DNA of 64,000 bases from Streptomyces seoulensis (GTDB lineage: Bacteria; Actinomycetota; Actinomycetes; Streptomycetales; Streptomycetaceae): contig CP054936.1 in NCBI GenBank assembly GCA_013364255.1, positions 7,892,353 to 7,956,352 on the forward strand, read 5' to 3'. The position numbers and the translations under genes are program-made. Shown piece after piece: positions 51,931 through 59,233 of the stretch (position 1 is its first letter; each line of letters opens with the position of its first letter). A model generated the notes under the pieces. That model worked only from the letters and a program-made list of their open reading frames with translations. It had not been told where the DNA came from and searched no databases.

Positions 51931-52113
51931 GTGAGGGCACGTTCCGCGCTCCTCGCCGCGGGCGAGGTGGCGCTGTGGTGGGCGGCCCTCCTGGTGTTCT
52001 GGCTGATGCTGATCAGCACCGTGTACCCCCTGGAACGGGCGGTCGGCGCGGGCGCGGCGGGCGTGGGCGCGCTGGTCGCGCGGGCCGGCCGGCGGGCGGT
52101 GGTCCGCCGGTGA
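51931..52113 (+). CDS. Short MnhE-like antiporter subunit (first gene of Mrp operon)
   Basis: 60 residues starting with GTG; GGAGG lies seven bases upstream. One or two hydrophobic helices (EVALWWAALLVFWLMLISTVYPLERAVGAGAAGVGALVARAG) resemble the N-terminal membrane part of MrpE/MnhE, but the roughly 100-residue C-terminal domain of that subunit is absent. The stop overlaps the next GTG as GTGA. It may be a minimal subunit E or an unrelated small membrane partner. Confidence 0.6.
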   Translation: MRARSALLAAGEVALWWAALLVFWLMLISTVYPLERAVGAGAAGVGALVARAGRRAVVRR

Positions 52114-52562
52114 ACGGCTGGCTCCTGGCGGCGACCGCGGTCCTGGCCGTGGGCCTCGGCGCGGGCCTGTGGGGCGTGTCCACCGGGCCGCTGGGCCGCC
52201 GCGTCACCGCCCAGAACCTGTCCACCGCCATGGTCTGCCCCGGCCTGCTGCTGCTCGCCCAGGGCTACGGCCGCACCTCCTACGTCGACCTGGCGCTGCT
52301 GCTGGCGCTGCTCGGCCCGGTCGGCACCCTGGTCTTCGCCCGGCTGCTCGCCGACGAACTCACCGACGACCCGCCCCGCGCCTGGGGCCTGACCTGGGCC
52401 GCCGCGGCCGTCGGCGCGGTCGTCGTCACCGTGCTGTGCGCGGTCGCCGGGCCCGGCCGGGCCATGGTGAAGCTCCTGCTCATCGGCGCGCTGCTGATCG
52501 GCGGGAACCTCATGGCCTCCCGGGCGCTGTCCGGCGGCTTCGCGGCGGTGGACCGTGGCTGA
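52110..52562 (+). CDS. Mrp antiporter subunit F-like, with G-like extension
   Basis: 150 residues, about five membrane helices. The segment YVDLALLLALLGPVGTLVFARLL is typical of MrpF/MnhF; the second half (AAVGAVVVTVLCAV, MVKLLLIGALLIGGNLMASRAL) looks like the last helices of MrpG, though the usual RLPD/H motif of G is not seen. It is therefore either a longer F or an F-G fusion. It is coupled to its neighbours by GTGA overlaps at both ends, within the operon 51931-55778. Confidence 0.7.
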   Translation: MNGWLLAATAVLAVGLGAGLWGVSTGPLGRRVTAQNLSTAMVCPGLLLLAQGYGRTSYVDLALLLALLGPVGTLVFARLLADELTDDPPRAWGLTWAAAAVGAVVVTVLCAVAGPGRAMVKLLLIGALLIGGNLMASRALSGGFAAVDRG

Positions 52563-52818
52563 CGCGCTGATCGTCCTGGCCCTGCTGGCCGTCGCCGGCT
52601 GCGCGACCTCGGCCGTCCTCAACCGCGACCCCACGCGCCAGGCCCTGGTGCTGGCGGTCCTCGGCACCGTCCTCGCCGTGCTCTTCACCGTGCTCCAGGC
52701 GCCCGACGTCGGACTCTCCCAGCTCGCCGTCGGCTCGGCCCTGACCCCGCTGCTGATCATGCTGACGGTGCGCAAGGTCCGCCGGCGCTCCGCCGCGCCG
52801 AAGGACGGCCCCGAGTGA
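52555..52818 (+). CDS. MbhD/DUF4040-like subunit (MrpA C-terminal part)
   Basis: 87 residues, three membrane helices: LALLAVAGCATSAVLNRDPTRQALVLAVLGTVLAVLFTVLQAPDVGLSQLAVGSALTPLLIMLTV, matching the MbhD domain found at the C-terminus of MrpA in full-length systems. The acidic D in QAPDVGLSQ is a conserved ion-path residue. It overlaps its upstream neighbour by 8 nt and the next gene by GTGA. Confidence 0.75.
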   Translation: MADALIVLALLAVAGCATSAVLNRDPTRQALVLAVLGTVLAVLFTVLQAPDVGLSQLAVGSALTPLLIMLTVRKVRRRSAAPKDGPE

Positions 52819-53630
52819 GCCGGCGCGCACGCCTGTGGCTGGTGCTCCTCGGCGGCTCGGGCCTGGCCGCCCTGCTCGTCGCCGCGTGCCTGCGGCTGCC
52901 CGCCTTCGGCGGCGCCCGCCACCCCTACGGCGACCGCGCCGTGGCCGCCGCCCTGGCCCGGCGCACCGCCAACACCATCGCCTCCGTCAACTTCGACCAG
53001 CGCGCCTTCGACACGATGGGCGAGATGTCGATCCTCTTCGCGGCCGTCCTCGGCTGCGTCGTCCTGCTGCGCCAGGCCCGCGACGAGCACCGCGATCCGC
53101 CCCGGCCGGCCGAGGTCGCCGCCCCCGTGCGCCGCTACGCGCTGAGCACGCTGCCCGTCGCGCTGGTCACCGGCCTCTACGTCATCGCCCACGGCCAGCT
53201 CAGCCCCGGCGGCGGCTTCCAGGGCGGTGTGGTCGCCGCGACCGCGCTGCACCTGATGTACCTGGGCGCCGACTACGCCGCCCTGGAACGCGTCCGGCCC
53301 GTCGAGGCGTACGAGATCGCGGACGCGCTGTCGGCCGCCGCCTACCTCGTCCTGGGCTTCGCCGGGGTGCTGGCCGGCACCGCGTTCCTCGCCAATACCC
53401 TGCTGCCGCTCGGCACGTTCAACACGCTGTCGTCCGGCGGCACGGTCCCGCTGCTGAACGCGGCCATCGGCATGGAGGTCGCCTGCGCCGTCGTCGTGCT
53501 GCTCGCCCGCTTCCTGGACCAGGCCGTCGAGATCGTGGAGGAGAACGTGCGGGAGAACGGGAAGAACGGCGATAACGGGACGAACGGGATGGATGGGAAG
53601 AACGGGGAGAACGGGGAGAACGGAGAGTGA
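52815..53630 (+). CDS. MbhE-MnhB fusion subunit of Mrp antiporter with (NGx)n tail
   Basis: 271 residues. Residues 1-85 are MbhE-like (NFDQRAFDTMGEMSILFAAVLG); residues 110-235 are MnhB-like (YVIAHGQLSPGGGFQGGVVAATALHLMYL). In canonical Mrp systems the first part is the MrpA C-terminus and the second a separate subunit B. The C-terminal 24 residues are eight N-G-x triplets (53556-53627), a low-complexity hydrophilic tail not expected in the family. Start GTG at 52815 overlaps the MbhD stop. Confidence 0.78.
   Translation: MSRRARLWLVLLGGSGLAALLVAACLRLPAFGGARHPYGDRAVAAALARRTANTIASVNFDQRAFDTMGEMSILFAAVLGCVVLLRQARDEHRDPPRPAEVAAPVRRYALSTLPVALVTGLYVIAHGQLSPGGGFQGGVVAATALHLMYLGADYAALERVRPVEAYEIADALSAAAYLVLGFAGVLAGTAFLANTLLPLGTFNTLSSGGTVPLLNAAIGMEVACAVVVLLARFLDQAVEIVEENVRENGKNGDNGTNGMDGKNGENGENGE
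53556..53627 (+). repeat. Eight 9-bp units encoding Asn-Gly-x triplets
   Basis: Codons run AAC GGG AAG, AAC GGC GAT, AAC GGG ACG and so on to AAC GGA GAG before the stop; unit five has GAT for AAC. The units differ mainly in the third codon. It looks like expansion of a 9-bp repeat at the extreme 3' end of the MbhE-MnhB gene. Confidence 0.8.
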
Positions 53631-53637
53631 GAACGCC

Positions 53638-53997
53638 GTGAGCGCCGTCCTGCACGTCCTTCCGTACCTGATCGCCGCGTACGTGTTCCTGATCGGCTGC
53701 TACGGGCTGGCCACCAGCCGCAACCTGATCCACGCCGTGGGCTGCCTGGCCGTGTGCCAGTCGGCGACCTATGTGCTGCTGCTGGCCGTCGGCTACCGCG
53801 ACGGCGCCACCGCCCCGGTCTTCTCCGACCTCGCGCCCGGCTCACGGCCCGTGGTGGACCCCGTCGTGCAGGCGCTCACCCTCACCGACGTCGTGGTCGG
53901 CGCGACGGTGACCGCGCTGCTGCTCGCGCTGACCGTGCAGATCTCCAAGCGGCACGGCACCGTCGATCCCGACGAGCTGAGGGAGCTGCGCGGCTGA
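53638..53997 (+). CDS. Mrp antiporter subunit C (MnhC/NuoK-like)
   Basis: 119 residues and three membrane helices of NuoK/MnhC type (LIAAYVFLIGCYGLATSRNLIHAVGCLAVCQSATYVLLLAVGY; later DPVVQALTLTDVVVGATVTALLLALTVQ). The GTG start follows GGAGAG by about ten bases; the stop overlaps the next gene (TGATG). In complex I-like antiporters this subunit sits between the large antiporter subunits and the rest. Confidence 0.85.
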   Translation: MSAVLHVLPYLIAAYVFLIGCYGLATSRNLIHAVGCLAVCQSATYVLLLAVGYRDGATAPVFSDLAPGSRPVVDPVVQALTLTDVVVGATVTALLLALTVQISKRHGTVDPDELRELRG

Positions 53998-55778
53998 TGC
54001 ACCGTCTGCTGCCGCTGCTGCCCGCGGTTCCGCTGCTGGGCGCCGCGCTGCTCGTCGCGGGCGGCCGCCGGCTGCCCCGGCCGGTCGCGGAGACCTTCGG
54101 CTGCCTGGTCGCCGCGGTCACCGCCGCGCTGGCAGGGCTGCTCCTGCTGCACTCCACCCCGCCGCAGGCCGCATGGGTCGGCGGCTGGTTCCCGAAGGGC
54201 GGCGAGAGCGTCGGCATCGTCCTGGTGGGGGACGGCGCGAGCCTCGGCATGGTCACGCTGGTCTCGCTGCTGACGCTGGCCGCGCTGGCGTACTCCTGGC
54301 ACTACTTCGACGAACCGCCGCGCGGCCACACCGGCTCGTTCCCCGCGCTGCTGCTGCTCTTCCAGGGCGGCATGTGCGGCTTCGCGCTCGCCGGCGACCT
54401 GTTCAACGCCTTCGTCTTCTTCGAACTGATGAGCGTCGTCGCCTACGCCCTGACCGGGTACCGCATCGACGAGGCCAAGGCCGTGCAGGGCGCCCTGGGC
54501 TTCGCCCTCGTCAACTCGCTGGGCGCCTACTTCATGCTCATGGGCATCGCCCTGCTCTACGCCCGCACCGGCGAACTGGGCATGGCGAAGATCGGCCAGG
54601 GCCTGGACGCGGCGGCCGCCGGCCGCGGACCCGACGCGCTCACCCTGGCCGGCTTCGTGCTGTTCCTGACCGGCCTGCTGGTCAAGGCGGCCGCCGTGCC
54701 CTTCCAGTTCTGGCTGCCCGACGCGCACGCCGTCGCCCCCACCCCGGTGTGCATGCTGCTGTCCGGGGTCATGGTGGAACTCGGCGTCTACGGCGTCTGG
54801 CGGGTGTACGGGCTGGTCTTCTCCGGCCCCGGCGGCATCCCCGCGGCCGACGCCACCCGGGCGCTGGTGACGCTCGGCGTGCTGACCGCCGCCGTCGGCG
54901 CGGTGATGTGCTGGTACCAGCGGCACATCAAACGCCTGCTCGCCTTCTCCACCATCGCCCACACCGGGCTGTTCCTCGTCGGCGTCGGCGTCCTCAAGGC
55001 CCAGGCCGACGAGGGCACCGCCCTGTACGTCCTCGCCCACGCCGGAGTGAAGGCCGCCCTGTTCGCCTGCGCCGGCATGCTGCTCGACCGCTACGGCAGC
55101 GTCGACGAGTTCTCTCTGCACGGCCGCGCCCGGGAACTGCGCGGCGTCGGCATCATGTTCGGCGTCGGCGCCCTCGCCCTGGCCGGGCTGCCGCCCTTCG
55201 GGACCGGCCTCGGCAAGGCCGTCAGCGAGGAGGCCGTGGGCGGCCCGCTCACCGCCCTGTACATCGCCGCCTCCGCGCTCACCGGGGCCGCGGTGCTGCG
55301 GGTCGCCGCCCGCGTCTTCCTCGGCCTCGGCCCCCGGCCCGGGGAACCGCGGGACGAGGAACGCGAGGAGGACGAGACGTCCGGCTCCGGCGAGGAACCG
55401 GAGACCCGTCAGCGCCTGGACCGGATCCCGGCCACCATGCGGTCGGTCCCGGCCGTCCTGCTGGTCGCGGCGCTCGCCGTCGGCGCGGTCCCCGGCTTCG
55501 CCCACGCGGTGGGGGAGCGCGTGGACGAGTCCGGCGCCTGGGGGGTGTTCTCCGCCGTGCACTGGACCGCGGCCGGGATCCTGCTGGACCTGCTGTCGAC
55601 CGCGCTGGCGGTGGCCGTTGCGGGCCTCGCCGTCGCCCGGCCGCGTCTGCTGGCCGCACCCGGCTGGGCCCTGCCGCTCAGACGCCTGCAGTCCGGGCAC
55701 GTCGGCGACTACGTGGCCTGGCTGCTGGTCGGCGTCGCGCTCCTCGGGGCGCTGGCGCTGCCGGGCGTCCTCGGCTGA
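53997..55778 (+). CDS. Mrp antiporter subunit D (MnhD/NuoN-like), only large subunit
   Basis: 593 residues, about 14 membrane helices: the NuoL/M/N core with GDLFNAFVFFELMSVVAYALTGY, Lys in LLVKAAAVPFQFWLPDAHAVAPTPVCMLLSGVMVELGVYG and Lys/His in AHAGVKAALFACAGML. This is the Na+(K+)/H+ translocating unit. A charged loop (about 440-480; Glu/Asp/Arg-rich) interrupts the C-terminal third. No separate MrpA large subunit is present in the operon. The stop TGA is part of a bidirectional hairpin. Confidence 0.88.
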   Translation: MHRLLPLLPAVPLLGAALLVAGGRRLPRPVAETFGCLVAAVTAALAGLLLLHSTPPQAAWVGGWFPKGGESVGIVLVGDGASLGMVTLVSLLTLAALAYSWHYFDEPPRGHTGSFPALLLLFQGGMCGFALAGDLFNAFVFFELMSVVAYALTGYRIDEAKAVQGALGFALVNSLGAYFMLMGIALLYARTGELGMAKIGQGLDAAAAGRGPDALTLAGFVLFLTGLLVKAAAVPFQFWLPDAHAVAPTPVCMLLSGVMVELGVYGVWRVYGLVFSGPGGIPAADATRALVTLGVLTAAVGAVMCWYQRHIKRLLAFSTIAHTGLFLVGVGVLKAQADEGTALYVLAHAGVKAALFACAGMLLDRYGSVDEFSLHGRARELRGVGIMFGVGALALAGLPPFGTGLGKAVSEEAVGGPLTALYIAASALTGAAVLRVAARVFLGLGPRPGEPRDEEREEDETSGSGEEPETRQRLDRIPATMRSVPAVLLVAALAVGAVPGFAHAVGERVDESGAWGVFSAVHWTAAGILLDLLSTALAVAVAGLAVARPRLLAAPGWALPLRRLQSGHVGDYVAWLLVGVALLGALALPGVLG

Positions 55779-55801
55779 CCGGACGCCGCGACGCCGGTCA
55801 G
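55775..55801. terminator. Bidirectional hairpin built from two stop codons
   Basis: CTGACCGG (55775-55782) pairs perfectly with CCGGTCAG (55794-55801). The TGA of the left arm is the mnhD stop and the TCA of the right arm is the stop of the convergent DUF4230 gene. The loop is 11 nt. Confidence 0.55.
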
Positions 55802-56460
55802 GTGACGTAGGTGATGTGCACCTCGGTGAAGCCGAGGGACTTCAGCAGGCCCTGGAGCATGTCCCGGGTGTTGGTCTCGGCCCGCGCGGTCAGCCCGCTG
55901 TCCTTGGCCGCCTCGCCGATGTGCTGGACCGCCAGCCGCTGCACGGCCTGCTCGCTGTTGGGGTTGTCCGAGAACAGGTCGCCGAGCCGGTTCAGCAGCC
56001 CGCGCTGCTTGGAGACGGCGTAGGAGTGGTCCGCGTCCAGGGCCGGGGTGCCCAGGCGCGCGTGCGGCAGGCGGAGCGTGGCCGAGGTGCGGTCCTCGTC
56101 GACCGTCACGTCCTGGTCGCCCAGCTTGCCGAGGTCGACGTAGGCGTCCACGGTGCCGGCCCCGACGTACAGGGTGCGCGACCCGCGGATCGCGTCGGGC
56201 AGGTACTTGGCGTCCTTCTCCAGGTCCACGACGACCTGGAAGTTGCCGGACGCGGCGTCGTAGCGGCTCATGTCCCGCACCGACCTCAGGAGCGCGGGGC
56301 CCGAGCGGTCGTGCGTCTCGGTGCCGAACAGGTCCTTGATGCCCGGCAGCACCGCCAGCCGGATGCCGGCGAACAGCACGACCAGCACCAGCACCAGCGC
56401 GCCCAGCGCCTTCGCCCAGCCGGGGACGCGCCGACGCGGTCTTTCGGTGGACGTCGTCAT
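55798..56460 (-). CDS. DUF4230 membrane-anchored protein
   Basis: 220 residues: a basic N-terminus, one membrane helix (WAKALGALVLVLVVLFAGIRLAVL) and an extracytoplasmic DUF4230 domain (RSVRDMSRYDAASGNFQVVVDLEKDAKYLPDAIRGSRTLYVGAGTVDAYVDL, TATLRLPHARL). The family is widespread but uncharacterised. GAGGAGGG precedes the ATG. It is convergent with the antiporter operon, 19 nt from its stop. Confidence 0.85.
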   Translation of the reverse strand: MTTSTERPRRRVPGWAKALGALVLVLVVLFAGIRLAVLPGIKDLFGTETHDRSGPALLRSVRDMSRYDAASGNFQVVVDLEKDAKYLPDAIRGSRTLYVGAGTVDAYVDLGKLGDQDVTVDEDRTSATLRLPHARLGTPALDADHSYAVSKQRGLLNRLGDLFSDNPNSEQAVQRLAVQHIGEAAKDSGLTARAETNTRDMLQGLLKSLGFTEVHITYVT

Positions 56461-56617
56461 GGGGGACCCTCCTCTCTCCTCACATCTCCACACAGCGGAT
56501 GCCCGCCAAAACCCGTCGCAGACGGTCCGGTTGGTGCCTTGAACCGTCCGGCCGGGGAACCCGGGGCGACAGGGACTCGGCCCGGTGCCGTCCGAATGAT
56601 CAGGCGAGGAGCGGATC

Positions 56618-57724
56618 GTGCGAGACATCGCGGTGTTCAGCGGCAGCGCCCACCCGGGCCTCGCGGCCGAGGTCTGCGCCCATCTGGGGGTGCCGCTCAG
56701 CCCGACGCGGGTCAGCCGGTTCGCCAACGACTGCCTGGAGGTGCAGCTGCGGGCCAACTGCCGCGAGCGGGACGTGTTCCTGATCCAGCCGCTGGTCAAG
56801 CCGGTGCAGGAGCACCTGGTCGAGCTGCTGATGATGTGCGACGCGGCGCGCGGCGCCTCCGCCGGCCGGATCACCGTCGTGATGCCGCACTACTCCTACG
56901 CCCGCTCCGACAAGAAGGACGCCCCGCGCATCTCCCTGGGCGGCCGGCTGGTGGCCGATCTGCTGGTCGCGGCGGGCGCGGGCCGGGTGCTGGCGATGAC
57001 GCTGCACTCCCCGCAGGTGCACGGCTTCTTCTCGGTCCCCGTCGACCATCTGCACGCGCTGCGCGAGCTGGCCGCGCACTTCTCGCGCCTCGACCTGTCC
57101 CGCACCACCGTCGTCTCGCCGGACCTCGGCAACGCCAAGGAGGCCGCCGCGTTCGCCCGGCTGATCGGCGCCCAGGTGGCCGCCGGGGCCAAGCAGCGCT
57201 ATCCGGACGACCGGGTGAGCATCAGCTCGGTCATCGGGGAGGTGGCGGGGCGGGACGTGATCGTGCTGGACGACGAGATCGCCAAGGGCAGCACGGTGCT
57301 GGAACTGCTGGACCGGCTGCGCGAGTCGGGGCCGCGGTCCATCCGGGTCGCCTGCACGCACGGCCTGTTCGCGGCGGGCGCGCTGGAGCGGCTGACCGGG
57401 CAGCCGGACGTGCTGGAGGTGGTGTGCACCAACACCGTGCCGGTGCCGGTGGGCGACGGCGCGGCGGACGGGCCCGCGCGAAACGGGGGCGCGGGGGAGG
57501 AGCGCGGGCCGGGGCGGGGCAAGCTGCGGGTGCTCTCCATCGCGCCCGCGCTCGCCGAGGCGGTGCGGCGCATCCACAACGGGGAGTCGGTCAGCGCGCT
57601 GTTCGACGCGCCGCGCGAGGAGCGGCCCGCCGGGCGGGTCACCGGCAGCCGGAGTGGGCCTCGGGCCGCTCCAGGGCCGCAGTCAGCGTCGGGCGCGGAG
57701 GCAGCAGCCGGGCCAGGCCGGTGA
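56618..57724 (+). CDS. Ribose-phosphate pyrophosphokinase (PRPP synthetase) paralogue with altered PRPP loop
   Basis: 368 residues with the Prs fold: RFANDCLEVQ, the flexible-loop YARSDKKD, TLHSPQVHGFF and PDLGNAKEAAAFARLIGA. The PRPP loop, usually DDxxDTGGT, reads DDEIAKGST (218-226): the third Asp is Ala222 and one Gly is Ser225, so normal PRPP synthesis is doubtful. There is also a Gly-rich insert near residues 285-305 (ARNGGAGEERGPGRG) and a 30-residue low-complexity tail. Most bacterial Prs are 310-320 residues. GAGGAG precedes the GTG start. The 3' end overlaps the convergent STAS gene by 86 nt. Confidence 0.82.
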   Translation: MRDIAVFSGSAHPGLAAEVCAHLGVPLSPTRVSRFANDCLEVQLRANCRERDVFLIQPLVKPVQEHLVELLMMCDAARGASAGRITVVMPHYSYARSDKKDAPRISLGGRLVADLLVAAGAGRVLAMTLHSPQVHGFFSVPVDHLHALRELAAHFSRLDLSRTTVVSPDLGNAKEAAAFARLIGAQVAAGAKQRYPDDRVSISSVIGEVAGRDVIVLDDEIAKGSTVLELLDRLRESGPRSIRVACTHGLFAAGALERLTGQPDVLEVVCTNTVPVPVGDGAADGPARNGGAGEERGPGRGKLRVLSIAPALAEAVRRIHNGESVSALFDAPREERPAGRVTGSRSGPRAAPGPQSASGAEAAAGPGR

Positions 57725-58019
57725 CCCTCAGGACGCGCAGGGTCAGCGGGTGCGCGCACACCAGGCGCAGTTCGCCGTCCTGGTCGAGGAGCCGGGTGCG
57801 GGCGCGGTAGAGCAGGCGCAGTCCGGAGCAGTCGAAGAAGTCCACCCCGCTCAGGTCGATCACCACCCGGGCCTCGCGGCGGGCCGTCACCCGGTCCAGG
57901 AATGGCGTGATCCGTTCGGCCGCGGCGATGTCGATCTCGCCGAGGAACTCCAGCACGATGTGCCCGCGCACCCTGCGGACGCGCAGCTGCCGGTCGAGCG
58001 GCTCGGGAACGTTCGCCAC
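57639..58019 (-). CDS. STAS-domain anti-sigma-factor antagonist
   Basis: 126 residues of SpoIIAA/RsbV type: GHIVLEFLGEIDIAAAERI and the phosphorylation site DCSGLRLL (Ser65), followed by a short Pro/Ala-rich tail. It would bind an RsbW/SpoIIAB-type kinase anti-sigma factor when unphosphorylated; none is encoded nearby. The start is GTG with GGAGG 12 bases upstream. The last 28 codons overlap the end of the PRPP synthetase paralogue in antisense. Confidence 0.85.
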   Translation of the reverse strand: MANVPEPLDRQLRVRRVRGHIVLEFLGEIDIAAAERITPFLDRVTARREARVVIDLSGVDFFDCSGLRLLYRARTRLLDQDGELRLVCAHPLTLRVLRVTGLARLLPPRPTLTAALERPEAHSGCR

Positions 58020-58133
58020 GACACTTCGCCTCCAACCGGCCCCATACGGCGGCGGGACGGGCCGTCACCCGGCACAACTGCCGCCCCCGCCCTGCAAATT
58101 ACCCTCGAACGAGTGAATTCCAGCATGTTCGGT

Positions 58134-58145
58134 TGACATATGTCA
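58134..58145. promoter_or_regulatory. Palindrome TGACATATGTCA in AT-rich spacer
   Basis: A perfect 12-bp palindrome overlapping a TTGACA hexamer (58133-58138), in the 293-nt divergent spacer between the STAS and VOC genes. The surrounding 58090-58150 segment is low in GC and likely holds the STAS promoter. Confidence 0.4.
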
Positions 58146-58312
58146 TCGCATTGCGGCCGAGTCGCGCGGAGCCTCGCGTCTCTTTGGCCGAGTTCCGCCC
58201 CCCGGCGCGCGGGCGGCGGCGGGGGCGCCGACTGAAACGACGGGGCGGGGACATCAGGAAGGGAGGGCGGCAGGACAACCGGGTACCGCCGCCGGACCCT
58301 TCCGGAGAAGAC

Positions 58313-58705
58313 ATGCCACTGGTCACCGCGGGCGTCGTCGTCCTCGACTGCGCCGAGCCCGAGAAACTCGCCGTGTTCTACAAGGAGTTGCTCCAGGCCG
58401 AGGAGACGGACGCCGGGGCCAACCTGGTGGAGATCAAGTCCGCCGACGGACTGCGGCTCGCCTTCCGGCGCGACGCCAACGCCACCCCGCCGAGCTGGCC
58501 GCGCCCGGAGAACTCCCTCCAGGCCCACCTGGACTTCCTGGTGGAGGACCTCGACGCGGCGGAGCGCAAGGTGGTGGAACTCGGCGGCCGCCCCCTGGAG
58601 GCCAAGGAAGGCCCCGGCCCGTACGAGGAGCGCGGCTGCTCCGACCCGGCCGGCCACACCTTCACCCTGCGCCGCACCCGCCAGACGGCCCCCAAACAGG
58701 GCTGA
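58313..58705 (+). CDS. VOC-family (glyoxalase-like) protein
   Basis: 130 residues with two beta-alpha-beta-beta-beta units (VTAGVVVLDCAEPEKLAVFYKELL, then HLDFLVEDLDAAERKVVELGG and DPAGHTFTL). Members bind a metal and act as dioxygenases, glyoxalases or drug-binding resistance proteins; the ligand is unknown. GGAGAAG precedes the ATG. It stands alone and is followed by a strong hairpin. Confidence 0.85.
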   Translation: MPLVTAGVVVLDCAEPEKLAVFYKELLQAEETDAGANLVEIKSADGLRLAFRRDANATPPSWPRPENSLQAHLDFLVEDLDAAERKVVELGGRPLEAKEGPGPYEERGCSDPAGHTFTLRRTRQTAPKQG

Positions 58706-58780
58706 CCGCCCGGCGCCGGCCGATCCGGGGACGGACGGGACCCGGCACGGAGCGCGCACGAAGCGGGAGCGCGCGCGAAA

Positions 58781-58840
58781 CGGCCGCGGGGCCCGCCGGT
58801 CCGTGTCCTCGGACACGTCGTCCGGCGAGCCCCGCGGCCG
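58781..58840. terminator. Nested hairpin between convergent VOC and DUF4235 genes
   Basis: Outer arms CGGCCGCGGGGC and GCCCCGCGGCCG (12 bp, perfect) enclose an inner stem CGTGTCC-TC-GGACACG. It lies between two convergent genes and probably stops both. No T-run. Confidence 0.6.
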
Positions 58841-58887
58841 GGCCGCGGGCTACTGAAGGGACTCAGCCGCGCGGGCGGCCGAAGGGC

Positions 58888-59184
58888 TCAGTCGCGGCCG
58901 TGGTCGTCCTTCGTGGGCCACACGCCCGTCGTGCGTTCGATGGCCGTGGCGCCCGCGCGGTCCACGGCGCTGCGCACCACCGCGAAGATGGCGCCCTGGA
59001 CCGCCGCCGCCAGCAGGATCTCGCCCCAGCGGCGGTCCGCGTCCAGCGCGTCGGGGGCGTCGTCCTCGTGCCGGACCGCCTTCCACACCGCGCGGAACGC
59101 CTTCCCGGCCACGGCGCCGCCGGCCCAGCCCAGCACGAAGCCGACGGGCTGGTAGGCGAGCGGGAACTTCTTCTTCTTGGCCAC
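58888..59184 (-). CDS. DUF4235 membrane protein
   Basis: 98 residues beginning VAKKKKFPLAYQPVGFVLGWAGGAVAGKAFRAVWK, the typical DUF4235 start, with a second hydrophobic helix (ILLAAAVQGAIFAVVRSAVDRAGA). The family is a small two-helix membrane protein frequent in Streptomyces; the function is unknown. The GTG at 59184 has AAGGAG seven bases upstream, which sets the start despite a longer open frame. Confidence 0.85.
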   Translation of the reverse strand: MAKKKKFPLAYQPVGFVLGWAGGAVAGKAFRAVWKAVRHEDDAPDALDADRRWGEILLAAAVQGAIFAVVRSAVDRAGATAIERTTGVWPTKDDHGRD

Positions 59185-59233
59185 CTGTGTCTCCTTGTTC
59201 GGGTACGTCGTACGGGCGAGGGGCCGGGGAAGG

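Noticed and set aside
58080..58140. SigB-type promoter (GGGTAA as -10) for the STAS gene
   Set aside because: The -10-like GGGTAA is present on the minus strand, but no matching GNNTN -35 lies 14-16 nt upstream.
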